Source of the DNA: Hetaerina americana
Lineage: Eukaryota > Arthropoda > Insecta > Odonata > Calopterygidae
DNA length: 64,000 nt
Assembly (NCBI GenBank): GCA_022747635.1
Contig: JAKTNV010000190.1
Location: 186,001-250,000, forward strand
Direction: 5' to 3'
Shown piece after piece: positions 11,170 to 23,356 of this stretch. The position numbers and the translations under genes were made by a program. The notes under the pieces are model-generated. The model ran no database searches, was not told the origin of the DNA, and saw only the letters and a program-made list of their open reading frames with translations. Numbering within the stretch: position 1 is the stretch's first letter; every line of letters begins with the position of its first letter.

Positions 11170-13799
11170 ATTCCTAATTGTCATGCGCCAAACCCTCTCC
11201 CGCCGCAGCCTCGAACTGAGCGCGCGGCTAAAGCGATCCCTTTCAACTGCATCTCTTAGTTCGGAGCTCAGTATTCCTCGACTTCAGTCGTGATTTCAAC
11301 AACCAATATGGATGGCAATCAGACTAAAACTATTCTTTTGGGAAATTAGTGTTGAACTCAAATCTCAAAAGGTCAACTTTGGGAATTTAATACGCACAGG
11401 TTGTCGATTAGCCTTGAATCCTCTGTTATCTATTTACCGGTTTTCAATGAATTAATACGAAAGCTGAGGTCCACAAAACCTTACTCCAAGGTGGTTACCA
11501 TGACTCAAACGAATAAATTTCTTTCGGAGCCAAAAATAGTTAGGCACACACATATGTCTAAATTATGATTCATAAGCAAAATGCATTTAACATCTGACTA
11601 AAAGGTTTTCGATCTGTATCTCACAAGAGCAACAAATGCTCATTTACATAAAAATTGAAAAAAACGCAATTCAGAAAGTAAATTTTCTGGAAGTTTCAAA
11701 TCTGTATTAAAAAAGGGAATAGCTCACGACGGAAAGTGATATTATATTATTATAATTGAAATATGTGTACACATAATCACTCTCTTATAATACGTGTGTG
11801 TGTGTATTAATATTATAATTAAAACTCACATGTGCAGATAGACAATGTCAGGTGGCACACATGTCCCAAGTATTACAATCAAACTTGCCTCGAAAAAATA
11901 ACATGACATCTCAAATCCAATCAATATCACAAAAATAATAAATGAAATCAGTCAGAAACAAAATGCACTTGAAGGAAACTTCCAAACACCAATCTCTAAC
12001 GTAAAGCAAAAGAAAATCCCCACCTCATCAATATCAGTTTCCCAATCAACAAGAAAAAAACACAAAAAAAGCTGTTACATGTAATTTTACAGAACACATC
12101 GATCAAATTATTACATAAATTGTTTACATCTTTTGCTACTACTATTTGCGCTGTTAGGGAAGGGCTAGAATAGTTATGCAGGTAAAGTGTTCCAAACAAC
12201 ATCGGTTTTATTAAGAAACGAAAATGTTGCTTTGCGTAAACAAAAAAGAGCTCACCGCAACTCGGAACATTAAAATAAGACGCCAGGGTATTAAGAAGGT
12301 GGGGCGTAGTATCAGCTGAGGAGATCATTGGATCCTGAGTGCCAGGGTCAGCTTGCTCCCTTCCTCTCCTGGCTTCCCATGCTAACTCTACGATCATGGG
12401 ATTGCTACTATAAAGGATACCAGGAGTACGTTACTGGGAATGAATGCAAAAGAAAACATGTGATCTCTTCGGTGGGAAAAAAACGAGTTCCCGCACCGCA
12501 TTTAAAAAGATGGAGGATGTATTTCCTCGGAGTGTACACGTCGTGACTGCGAGGAAACAAAAAACATTCTTGTGGAACGACTCCCACCAATTAAGTAAAC
12601 TCAAACCACGCAATAAATTGAATTCTCTTAAACGTCACATTCAGCTCTTCACACAACACGACTCCTGATAATGGCAAATTATTACTCTGTTACAGTTTTT
12701 ATGCACCGCTTAGGAATACTTTAACCATTAGTGAGAATTTATAAAATATTTTAATGAGAATAAAACCGGCCAACGACCAACAATTTCGATAGTAACAATT
12801 CGAAAGAGCAGATTTTTCAAACTGGAGTTCATCGACTTTCCGGACACACTCGAGTTTAAGGCAAAATGTCACCGGAAATGTCCAATGGTCGATAAAAAAC
12901 TGTCGCGTCTAACGACAAACAACACTAAAAAGCATGCGAGAATAAAAAAGTCACAAAAATTAAAAAAAACTCTCAAATACACTTCATGGAAATTCAATGT
13001 TTCGTCTAAATGTTTGACATTCCGGATTTTCACGGGAGATGATTGAACAATGAACGCTTAAGATAGGAAGAACCTGCACATTACGACCGAACGTTCAAAA
13101 GAAACGAAAAGCAAAATGAATGGAAAGGGTGGCGCCATATCACGACCAAATGAACAAGTTATCAGAGCGTATTCACTGTGAGCACAAGGGCAGAGAGGTC
13201 ACCCACTCACGAGGGGGAGGGAGGAGAACCCGGCCCTGTTTCGTGCGAGGGAAGGGAGGGGCGCCCGGCCCTGTTATGCCCTCCCCCCACATTCGCGAGA
13301 GAGACACGAGCTACGGGGTGAGGAGGAGTTGAAACCCCCCGGGGAGGAGGGGGGGATGTTTCGAGATATGACGAGATGCGTTCAAGATAGAAGATCTCGT
13401 CTTTTTTATCTTTGTCCACACTTTACATGGATGCAATAAATGTAAACATGCACGCCTTGAAAGATGAGGTATCCGAAAAACCACACGGCTTGGGTGAGAC
13501 CGAGGGTGACCAGTAGTCGTCACCAGGAATCAAACCCGGGTCCACGGGTCTGTGGTCTGGCCTCAGCAAAAGGCTAGATTAATCGCTGAATTTCCATGTC
13601 CCTTCAAGTTAGACTATGGTAAGAAGGAGAGCATGAATGTTATGCTATCGATGCAATTTCAAAAGAAAGTGCCATGCATACGGACAGACTTATGCCCCAC
13701 ATCAGGAAGGATATCATCCTGGAAAGTAATAGAGCTGGAACTGACTCGGGAATAGAAAAAATTAGAAAATAGAAATATACGAATGGCTGTACGGGTGCA
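11170..13799. other. No gene seen; short GT microsatellite and GC patch
   Basis: AT-rich DNA with a short (GT)n at about 11794-11806 and a GC-rich patch at 13200-13360. A tRNA-like inverse B box sits at about 13513-13530 (AATCAAACCCGGG) but no full SINE is evident. Open frames at 11996-12668 have no recognisable domain. Confidence 0.5.
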
Positions 13800-15115
13800 G
13801 AGAGAGGTCACAAAAACTCTCCAATTAACATGGGTCTCAGGTTTCCAACTTCGTCTCTTTGCCGACGATGCCGTTGTATAGGGAAATATCCAGTCATGAA
13901 GTTAGACTATCATTGGCTGACGTCCTGAATGCAATCAAAAATTGGTACGAGTCATGGGACCTAGAATTGAATTTGATTACGTGTGTTTCGATAAATTTTT
14001 GGAGGTGAAGTAATTCACCCAAAAACACACTATACAGGGAACCAACATAACACGCAAGTGGAATCGGTAAAACGCTTGGGTGTTCGATACCTACGGATAC
14101 GTTCTGGGGAAAAACATAGCGAAATTTGCGGGATAGTTTATACACAGGCTTCGTAACAGGAATATCGGGGAATTATTATGAAAGGGTCAAGGAAATTTGT
14201 TATTTAACGCTAGTTAGGCCGCCCTACCTAGAGCAAGCTGCAGGTGCCTGGGATCCTCACGAGGAAGGGTTGATTTCGGAACGAGATCGAGTGCACCGAA
14301 GAGCAGCTAGGTTTGTGAAAAGTTAATATGAACAAGGTAGCAATATCACGACCCTATTGAATTAAGAATTAAGATGTGAGCAACTATCTGATCGTAGGCT
14401 TAAATACAGGCTAAATTTACTGCTTAAATTTGAGACAAGGGATATTAAAGACACATTACAGGCCCTGACTTACTCGGTAGATCAGATCACGTAAGTGAGA
14501 TAAGGGAGGTAGATGGCAGAACAGATGGAATTAAAATGCCGATTTTTCCTCATACTAAACACAGTAATCAACCCGAAAGTCGGTTTAGTAGGTGATGGTA
14601 GAGTTCACCCAGTACTAAGCCCTATACGGCGTGTGAAATCCACACATCGGGGTAGGGGGGCCAGTTACTTTCCCTGTGCCGGTTATGGTTTCCCAGGAAG
14701 ACCTGTTACCCGAAAAATCACTTTAGCTTGGGTGGAGCTGCGGGTGCCCAGAGTGCCTTGCCCGGGAATCGAACCCGAGACCCTCCGGTCAGCAGTCCAA
14801 CGCTCAACCCACTGGATTACCGCGACCTATTTTCCTCATACTATCAGAGGAAAAAATATTTTTTAATCCAATAGACCCATTTTTTAACAGTTCTAAAGTA
14901 ATATTTGTACATAAGTGTCCTGTCATTAAATGCTGTTGTATGAGTAATACTTTGTTTCGTGCGATTTATATTTTTCCAGTGCATGATCAAACTAATCTTC
15001 GTGCAGAGGTAACGTGATTGGGATTGTGCATGCATGGCTGGTGACCCAACACCCCCCGCCACACGCCCTTGTGGAGGCTTGCGGCGTATGGTGTGGATGT
15101 AGATGGATGAAAATC
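13800..15115 (+). mobile_element. CR1/Jockey-type LINE 3' part, split by a SINE-B insertion
   Basis: The 5' part shows the reverse transcriptase core FADDAVV at about 13857-13880. After a frame change comes LADVLNAIKNWYESWDLEL, then a thumb-like block with VKRLGV and RSGEKHSE. Further on are VRPPYLEQAAGAWDP and RVHRRAARFVKS (about 14210-14325), typical of the C-terminal half of CR1/Jockey-group ORF2. The C-terminal FPHTIR motif is interrupted by a SINE-B between 14557 and 14830. The copy resumes, reaches a terminal stem-loop (CCCCGCCACACGCCC...GGCTTGCGG, about 15047-15082) and ends in a GTAGATG-like tail. Several frameshifts and stops make it inactive. Confidence 0.78.
14558..14829 (-). repeat. 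tRNA-derived SINE, family B, copy 1, with 14-bp target-site duplication
   Basis: A 272-bp element flanked by an exact 14-bp duplication, TTTTCCTCATACTA, at 14544-14557 and 14830-14843. Read on the minus strand it begins with a tRNA-like head (B box GGGTTCGATTCCCGG at about 14757-14775) and ends with the hairpin-like block AACCCGAAAGTCGGTT seen on the plus strand at 14571-14586. It sits inside the coding end of the surrounding LINE, so it is younger than that LINE copy. Confidence 0.9.
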
Positions 15116-15884
15116 AGTTCCGAATATGATACTCATGGAGAAACTAAGGCAACGTTCGTTTAAACTTGTGGCGAAGCGAATAAATCGGTCCCTTTCCTTC
15201 ACGCCGCAGAGGTAGTACTCCACTCCCCATTATTCCCCACGGCATGTCCCCAAGTGCTGACAAATTGCGCCATTTATCACTGCATTTTATCATTGTATTC
15301 AGAGTTATGTTTAAATTAAATTTGTGGCATCTGCATCGAATAGCCATTGTTATATTCGTTTGAGTTGAGTGGAGGGACTTCCTTTTGTGCATCCCATCAG
15401 ATGGCCACGCATTTTATGTGAATTAAAGTTAGCCTTGACAGCAGAAAAGAAGCCTCAAATGGCACCCGAAGCTACCCCAAAACGTACGTTCAAAGTTTGG
15501 ATGAGTGGCCGTCTGTCGTGAGCAAGCAGCGTAAGCGAACTCTTCCCAATTGAGAGAGAATGGCTTTCGAAGCTACAGAATCAACCCTCGCCTGATACGC
15601 GAACTAGTGCAGAGCGAGGGCAACATCTTAAATCTCTTCTCCCCTTTTCCCGAATTCTTTCTCAGAGTCTTCCCACGGCTGCTGGTGTCCACCGCACACC
15701 GCTGTGGGGAATGGTGCATACGGTGATATTAATATTGGAATCGCTCATAGAAGATAATGATGGAATTTCTCCATCAATAGGCACAGCTCCGGATCTCCTG
15801 AATTGGGTGTCTCATCAATCCAGATCGAATATGTCAACTAAAACAATTGGCATGTGACGAGAGAAAGAAAATTAAAAGGAAGGT
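15116..15884. other. No gene seen
   Basis: Unique-looking DNA between a LINE tail and the next SINE. The small open frames on the minus strand (14987-15392) overlap LINE-derived sequence or have no recognisable domain. Confidence 0.5.
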
Positions 15885-15898
15885 AATATGCCCATGGT

Positions 15899-16173
15899 GG
15901 GTCGCGGTAGACCAGGGTTTGGACTACTGACCGGAGGGCCCGGGTTCGATCCTGGGTGACACCTACGGTCACTCTCGGCTACATCTAAGCTATGTGATTT
16001 TTCGGGTTGCAGATCTTTCTGGGAAACCATATCCGGTGCAGGGAAGGGAACTGGCCCCACTTATCATCCTGTGGTGTGACTTTCACACAATGCCGTATAG
16101 GGGGCTTAGTATTGGGTGAACTCGACCATCATCTAACAAACCGACCTTCGGGTTGATTACTGTGATTATGGTT
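15899..16173 (+). repeat. SINE family B, copy 2, with target-site duplication
   Basis: A 275-bp copy with an A-box-like TCGCGGTAGACCAGGG, a clear B box GGGTTCGATCCTGG (about 15941-15955), a body, and the 3' block ACCGACCTTCGGGTTGAT. The flanking repeat TAATATG[C/T]CCATGG at 15885-15898 and 16174-16187 is a 14-bp duplication with one mismatch. Length and ends agree with the copy at 14.6 kb, which defines the family. Confidence 0.9.
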
Positions 16174-16187
16174 TAATATGTCCATGG

Positions 16188-18375
16188 GCGAAAAATGATT
16201 CGAAGACTTGACTCAGGATTGACGAGAGGAGGGTCAGGTGTGCGGAGAGTGCCAGCGGGAGGGCACGGCTCATTCATTCACTAGCATTCCACCAAGAGAG
16301 CATCAACAGGCAAGGTCAGCGTATAGCACGGAGTGGCTATGCGCTGACCACCCGCGCGAAATACCCTGTCCCCTTGCCGAGTAATGCCTGACTTCGCGTC
16401 GATTTTGAGTAGACCCGGCCATCGACAGGTTCCTCCCTCGAAGGGCCGCGTTTCAATTTCATTAAATAAATCCTTACGCGCTTGTAATAAGGTACGCACG
16501 GAAGCGGAAGTTGCGGTCGCTTACATTAAATATAATATCCCCGAGTTGTTTTGACCAGCTCAAACCCAAAATCACAGACAAGAAAATTATTAGCAGCCAC
16601 AGGCGGCTGAGGTCAGCACTGTGATCTATCGACCGTCCTCGCGTTGCGGCACTTCCACTTCACCACTCCTGACCTCACAGCCATTAAGAATTTTAAGCGA
16701 TGTATACGGAGTGCGGTTAACGTGAGTTTTTTTCAGAATCCGTTTCTTGCTTCCCCTCCGACGAATGACAGCAGGGAAAATAATTCCAACGGATTGCCGT
16801 TCTAAATTCGAGCGTGGCGGGCAGACATGAGGGAGCGGGGCGTCTGGAGACGGCGGCGTTCGAGAGGGCAATCGAATGGATGCACTCTAGTCGACTACGC
16901 GGAGCCGGAAGGGGGGAGAGAGAGGGATTTGGCGATTTGTGCCTCGAGTATCCAAAAATATGGAAACAAAATGGGAAGGATAGTAGAGAAGGGTTCTTTA
17001 GCTGGGGCGAGGGGTTTGTTGGGTGGAGGGTGCCACCCCACTCCTCTGATCCAAGGTCCAACACCAAAGACGGGTGTTCCCCAAAAATGGGCCGATTCAT
17101 AATATCTACAGAGAGTTAGCTGTCCGCAAGTGGGAATCATTATACACAAACACGAATTTCATATTTTGAATGCTCGTGTTGATACCTCGTATTGAAACTT
17201 CCGTTGTCTAGGCAAGACAGTGCCAGGCAGACGAGTGAAGCGCCCAGCCACGTGGTTTAGTCCTGAAAAATCTGCCTTTCGTCGACGGAATGCGTCTATT
17301 TACATGTTCGACGCGTTAAGCACATAATACTTTTATCCGATAAAAATTTAACGTTTTCAATGCATTCATTCGGTGTTTCCGCGCCAATCTCTCATTTTAA
17401 GAGAGCTTTCAAGAAAGTACTGCTAACGTTCCGACCTAATTTGGCGGAGGCTAAGGCTAGATTCACCATCTTAGCGTCTATACGTCCCTACACTCAACAC
17501 TACGCATCCTGCTGTGGTAGTGTGGTTGCAGACTGTTGCTGTTGTAGTGTGGTTGACTTGTCATTCATCACATTCGGTACATACAGAGCACAAATTTCCC
17601 AGTGATGAATGTGGGAAGCTTTGAAGTTTGTTGCCAGTGAATACCTTATCAATTAACAGATTAAAATCTCCAAATGTATTGTTTACTTTTAAGTGCTACT
17701 ATAAACAAACGACAAGCGGTGCGACCTTCCAAACACTGCGGCTCGAGGCGTACTGGCCTAGTGTGTGTGTGTGTGTGTGCGTGTGAGTGTCAATACAGCA
17801 AACATTAGACTCCCCCAAATACTTCGCTCAGCACACGAAAACGTAAGTTACTTTCTGGACAGCGCTCGTAAAATACAATAAGCCATGGTATTAGAATCCC
17901 CAATAACCCCATCGGGGCCCAGCAGGATTGATCCCCACTTTAGCGCCATCATCCAGGTGTGGATCGCCTAGAACTCTTGTCCATGCCTAGGCGTACCTCT
18001 CTTGTGCCTGAGAGTTATCGCGCGATGGAGAGCCATCCTCGTATTTTTAGGTCCAAGTTTCTGGCTTTAATTCTTGAAATAACACCAAATACTGGATACT
18101 GGCGAGAATAAAATCCATAGAGCGATGAGGTTTGCTTTTACTCGGCACTAACGACGGTTTGAGTACGTATCTACGATTCGACCTTTCGAGTCTACGAGCG
18201 TTCGTTTCGCAAGTGGAGCAGGCACAGTCGAGGACTGGCGGACCTCGCCACCCCTTCGCCACGCCCCCGTCCCCCCCCGTGGGACTACCCGAGCACGGAA
18301 GAACCAAAAATAAGTGAATTTCGAAATGGGAAAGCACGTGACGAAACGAGTCTCGCGGCCGCCGCATCAACATAC
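16188..18375. other. No gene seen; GT microsatellite at 17761-17790
   Basis: Contains a (GT)n tract and a GC-rich patch around 16800-17050 with overlapping open frames in both directions. A 72-aa minus-strand frame at 16281-16499 looks protein-like in composition but matches no family I can name and has no convincing splice sites. Confidence 0.5.
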
Positions 18376-18872
18376 AAGGATTGTATAAAAAGTTTCGGAA
18401 AATAGATTTATTACAGATGTTGCTACAATACATCAAAATCCATCAAAATATATCCCTCGAGCGTCGACACACTTTTGCTAGCAGTGGCTTTTAAAAGACT
18501 CGAAGGCTCCCAGGTAGGCGGAAGGTCCTTAAGGGTACTCGCGCAAGCTTCTTTGACGGCACTTAGCACTTAATTGATGGAGGATTTCACAATTTGGGAA
18601 CAGAAAATAGTCTGCTGGTGCCAAGTTGGAACTGTAAGGGGGTTGGGGAATCATCGCGATGCCGTTGCATAAGGTTTTCGCAAGCAGACACACTCGACTC
18701 TGCTCTCGGTGGTCCGCCAGGAGACCTTCAGGAGGGCGAGTTTAGCGCATTTAGTCTCTCACGTCGCCGAAGCTCAAGGGATGTACTTTGAATAATTTTG
18801 TGGCATTGTAGCAATCTCTGTAATAGGCCTTTTTTCCGAAACCTGTTCCGTTACTTTTTATACAAACCATGC
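18376..18872. mobile_element. MarD copy 2, with two 3' ends facing each other
   Basis: The left side (18376-18775) is a minus-strand MarD copy starting at its 3' end (ATAAAAAGTTTCGGAAAATA). The right side (18776-18872) repeats the same 3' end in plus orientation (AAGGGATGTACTTTGAATAA ... CTTTTTATACAAACC). The normal 5' end with the HTH piece is therefore replaced by a second, inverted 3' end, giving a fold-back structure. No coding capacity remains. Confidence 0.72.
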
Positions 18873-21444
18873 ATCATGCTACCCGTGCTCAATCGCGCTC
18901 ATCAATCTTCCCTCTATCGAATTAATTTGCATGAGGTAATCCATCGCTCTCAATTCTGTGCGTTAGTCTCGTTGCTGCTTCCGCAATCGTAAACGGAAGC
19001 GAATCAAATAGCCACGCATTATTCCGCTGAGACGTGAACACGAATGCAGAGACATGAGTTTATCAACGTTCAAAAGGGTAAATGAACGGATGATGAAAAT
19101 TTCGCGTACTCATATGCATACTTTTGCGTTATTCTAATAGAAAAGACTGGGGTTTCCAGAGCACATATTTAATTCATGTTTCACGAATTTTCTGAAATTT
19201 CGCGATAAAAGTGAAATACGTTCCTCGTGGGGGATGACGATGACTTCGCTATTGCAGTGAATTTGATGAAGTCACGGGACTTACCGAATCGGCCCACCCA
19301 CGAAACGATACCGTAAATCACGATTACATTTCCTCGAGTTCCATATGGAAACAGTTAGCGTCAGGAGCGTTCGGTTTAACTAGGAAGAGAAAATACTTGA
19401 ATTTCGCCAATCACCCCTCAAAATTTTTTATTAAGATTCTGATTTGAGAAAAAATATTCTTCATCTCATCTCATAGGGTGAGATGATATAAAGATAGCCA
19501 TGGGAAGAAGTTTAACAAATGTCAAACTAAATTTGACCGCAAAGCACAAATCACGATTGCAAAAAGAAGTTTTGCGCAAACTCAAAACATTGCTCACAAT
19601 CCGCTTCGTATTGCGATTTGAGATGCGGATTTCAATTTGGCAATCCCCCTCCCCCCCGCAATCAACGCTCCTGGAGAATCTCGCACACTGTCCTTCCAGG
19701 CACTCCACCGGTACGGCAAGGGCACGGTTTATTCGGTAACCACCATAGAACCGCAGATCGAAAGATATAACCTTAAATGATTTAAAAAATGACTTAAATT
19801 TCTGGAATAATTTCGACGCGAAATATCTACCTCTTGAATTTACAGGAAATATTAGGATGATCACGGGAAAATAAACGGGACCCACAAATGGTTGCTGTTA
19901 TTTCTGAGGAAACGAAGAGAAATATTTTTTTGGGGAAAACAAAAAGAAGAAGGCACCAATCGCAGAGATGCCCTGCCATCCGCCCTCCCCACTAACCCGT
20001 CTCCCCACAAGTTAATTAATGTCGATCCCGAGGAGAGGGCGGTGCAGCGGCTCGAGAGCGCTGGCATATGCTTGCGCGGGGAGTGCCCGGGGGGGGGGGT
20101 AAATAGGGTGAGGAGGGGGGGTGGAGTCACGGGCGGCACGCTCGCATGCGGAGTGAGTGACTATCTCCCGTGGAATCACGGCCCGACCTCCCCGGTTCTA
20201 TTTATGCCTCGAATGCCTAACGAAGGAGCGCGCGTCCGTCCGCGCTCCCGTCAGCCCCGATATTCCGTCCGTCCCCTTCATCTTCGAGTGCAACACCACT
20301 CCCACCCCCAACCCCCAGTGGGAGAAGGGGGTGGTAGATGACGCCAGGGGGGGCGGGATGGCACTTTTGTGGCATCCGCAGGATATGAGCATTCGCCCCC
20401 AAGAGGGCAGCACGGTAGTAGCATGAATGCCATTACCTTCCCCGCCAGCTGCACTTCTTTTGTTTCCCCTCTCCCAGCCCTCCGCGCGGCAACAAGACGA
20501 CGAATACAAGTTTGCTTTTTTTCTCTTCAAAGCATCGCATTTTAACCGTTTTTCCCCCACCCCCGGGACGACTTAGCGCGAATGCGCTCGACGTAATCTT
20601 TCAACTCTAAGTCTCACTTACTTGAAATAATTTCACATAAAATCGAGGTCTTTAACATGAGAGGATAGCATTCTTGCCTCGGAGGAAGTATTCCAAGTTA
20701 CGCGGACCAATCCGACTGCACTGCTAACACATCTCCGACGCCACTCTCACATCCATGAGTCGATACTTTTCCAACCCATTGCCCAGTAGAACATTGGGCA
20801 TGCACCGCAACATACATTAGCCATTAGCAAAGTCTTCATCAGCAGTTTGAAACAAACCTCTCTGTGGTTAAAATGAAATTACGGCATTTCAATTGAACCG
20901 TAGCCAATATTATATTATTTAATATGCCTCGATTGACGAATATGAGAGAGAAAATGTTCAACTTATCATTAGAGTAATTGTATGTCGAATAAACGAATTG
21001 GCGATGTCGGACTTAAGTGTCGAGGTTAAAATAGGAGAGAGAGTGGGGGGGGGAGTAGGGGGGGGAGGAAGGAGGGAAAGGATTTAGGAAGGGGTACACC
21101 AGCAAATAAAAAATATAAGAGCAGTGGGCGGCGATTTGCGGTCGCGTCGAGGGAAAGAATAAAGATTCAAAACACCGAAAATAAGAGCTGAAAAGAAGTG
21201 ACCGTGTTTCGCGTGAGGGGGGTGAGAGCGAGGAAGGAATGATAGTGAATTGCTACAAGCCACCCTCGATAAAGGCTTTCATCGAGTGAGCGGGCACGAA
21301 GAAAATCAAGGATATACCCGGGAGTGAAAAGGGATGAAGGGAAAGAGGAGGGTGTGGCATCCTTTCGTGGAAAGGGACTCATTCCTTTCGAAACCAAGAT
21401 GGGTTCATTCATGGGTGAATATATTCAGTTTTGAGCAGTCATCC
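18873..21444. other. No gene seen; GC-rich island and polypurine tract
   Basis: The GC-rich island at about 19970-20450 includes a G run near 20090-20098 and several G-rich blocks. A polypurine stretch lies at 21035-21085. The open frames here (for example 19892-20341, 149 aa) are low-complexity and overlap on both strands. A small inverted repeat (CATCTCAT...GTGAGATG) lies near 19463-19486. Confidence 0.5.
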
Positions 21445-22002
21445 AAGGTTTGCATATGAAGTATCATCAACAACTTTTTCCTGACGTGCGTGCGTGAAGT
21501 GCTGAATTTATATCGTCGGTTGAGTGTGCGCATGACCGCAGATCGCATATTGGCACTGGTACAAGATGACAGGGCACACACTATTATCACTGAAAAATTG
21601 GTGATGAATAAGATCTGGACCAACTAAACTCGTCCCAAAGGTCTTTGGTTGGACGATCAAGAGCAAAGTCGAGAGTATTTGCTTGCGAAGACATTCTGCT
21701 ACAACATCGTGATGATTCCCCAACCCCCTTACAGTCCCGATACTTGGCACCAGTAGACTATTTTCTATTCCCAAAAGTGAAATCCTCCCTCAATTCAGCG
21801 CTAACTGCCGTCAAAGAAGCTTGCGCGGGTACCCGTAAGGACCTTCCGCCTACCAGGGAGCCTTCAAGTCGTGAAAAAGTCACTGGAAAAATTGTATCGA
21901 CGCTTAAGGGATGTTCTTTAAAGAATGTTGAGGCATTGTAGCAACAACTGAAATAAATCTATTTTTCAAAAACATTTATCGATAATTTTTATACAAACCT
22001 TG
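21445..22002 (+). mobile_element. MarD copy 3
   Basis: Plus-strand copy running from AAGGTTTGCATATGAAGTAT to TTTATACAAACCTT. The C-terminal transposase remnant is clear at 21645-21941: YLAPVDYFLFPKVKSSL, then VKEACAGTRKDLPPTREPSS. The Asp of PVDYFLF corresponds to the third catalytic residue of DD34D transposases. The first two catalytic Asp regions are absent. Confidence 0.82.
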
Positions 22003-22753
22003 TTTACATACTATGGATTTTGATGATCCCTTTTTTATTGGTGCGGCGTTCACAGTGAAAAGCTACGCTGTGTGCACAAGACAGGAAGTGGAAATTCTTC
22101 TCGATTTAAACGGATGAGTGCGACGAGGGGGTCCGGTACATCTCTCCCCTTCTGCCGGCCGACCACCCCCTCTCTCTCTCTCGAGGGCCCTCCCGCCGCG
22201 CCGACCCTTCGGCACCGACAAACCCTGCCAGTCCGTTGCCATAGTCCCTGCCAGTCCGCCGACATAAACCCTATCCGTCACCCCCTCTGCATGGGAAGGG
22301 GCGAGGGGCGGAAGGCAGGGATGGCAGACTATTTACTTCCCCGGCGGTGCTTTCTCCTCCCCTTCCCCCCTCCCCCATCTTCGCCCATTTCCTGTCGTCT
22401 CGACCCTCCCCACGCAGTCCTATTTCCATCTTCCCAAATCCCATCTTTCCCAATCGTAACCGCCACACTGCATCTCATCTTAATGCCGAGCTCTTTCGCT
22501 TCTCCACCTCATCATTCGAGGGAGGAAAACGAATCTTCCAGAGCCGCTCGCATTTGGACCCTTTAAATCAATCTTCATTAAATTAAAATGGTGTTTACCT
22601 TCCTCCCTCGTAGCCACCCTTAAAGTAATTCAAAACTCAAAGAAGCCATACCAAAGCGAGAGGCAATGCACTTACAAGGATACGGATTCACGAAGTTCGT
22701 TTCCGGCAGCCGGTGATTTGAAATGAGAACTGGACTTATCCCATGATAACGTA
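22003..22753. other. No gene seen; pyrimidine-rich GC island
   Basis: The plus strand is strongly C/T-rich from about 22130 to 22450, with a short (CT)n at 22167-22182. Open frames here are Pro/Ser/Arg-rich translations on both strands without family resemblance. Confidence 0.5.
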
Positions 22754-23356
22754 AATGGTTTATATTTCAATCATCGGGAAAAGTTTCGAAAAAATAGATT
22801 TATTTCAGATATTGCTCATACAATGCCTCAGGTATTCAGATATTGCCTCAAAATTCTTCGAAGTACGTCTTCCTTTGAACGTCGACACACTTTAGCCCTT
22901 TTCACGACCCGAAGGCTCCTTGATAGGCGGAAGGTCCTTAGGGGTACGAGTGTGCAAGCTTCTTTGACGGCACTTAGGTTCGGTCCCTTGCTAGTGTCCT
23001 TTAAGGGAGGATTTCACTTTTATAGGAATAGGAAATAGTCCGCTGGTGCCATTTTGTGAGTGTAAGAGGGTTGGAGAACCGTCGCGTTGTCGTTGTAGAA
23101 GGTCTTCGCAAGAGCAGAGACACTCGACTCTGATCTTTCGGTGGTCCATCCAAAGACCTTCGGTAGGACGAGTTTAGCGCAGATCTTTCGCATCGCCAAA
23201 TTTTCAGTGATAATGAATGGTGTGCACTGTATCATTTCATCAATATCAATAATACGATATGCGATCATGCGCACACTTAACCGACGGTCTGAATTCAGCA
23301 CTTCACGCACACACGTCAGGAAAAAAATGGTCACCGATACTTTTTAAACAAACCTT
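22754..23356 (-). mobile_element. MarD copy 4
   Basis: One of the better-preserved copies. On the minus strand it reads REVLNSDRRLSVRMIA, then ENLAMRKICAKLVLPKVFG, then (after the internal deletion) MAPADYFLF. This gives the best view of the family's structure: the second half of the HTH domain joined to the region of the third catalytic Asp. The ends are AATGGTTTATATTTCAATCA and ACTTTTTAAACAAACCTT. Confidence 0.85.

Noticed and set aside
15899..15965. tRNA gene at the start of SINE-B
   Set aside because: Only A- and B-box promoters are tRNA-like. The cloverleaf is incomplete, and the unit is repeated with target duplications.
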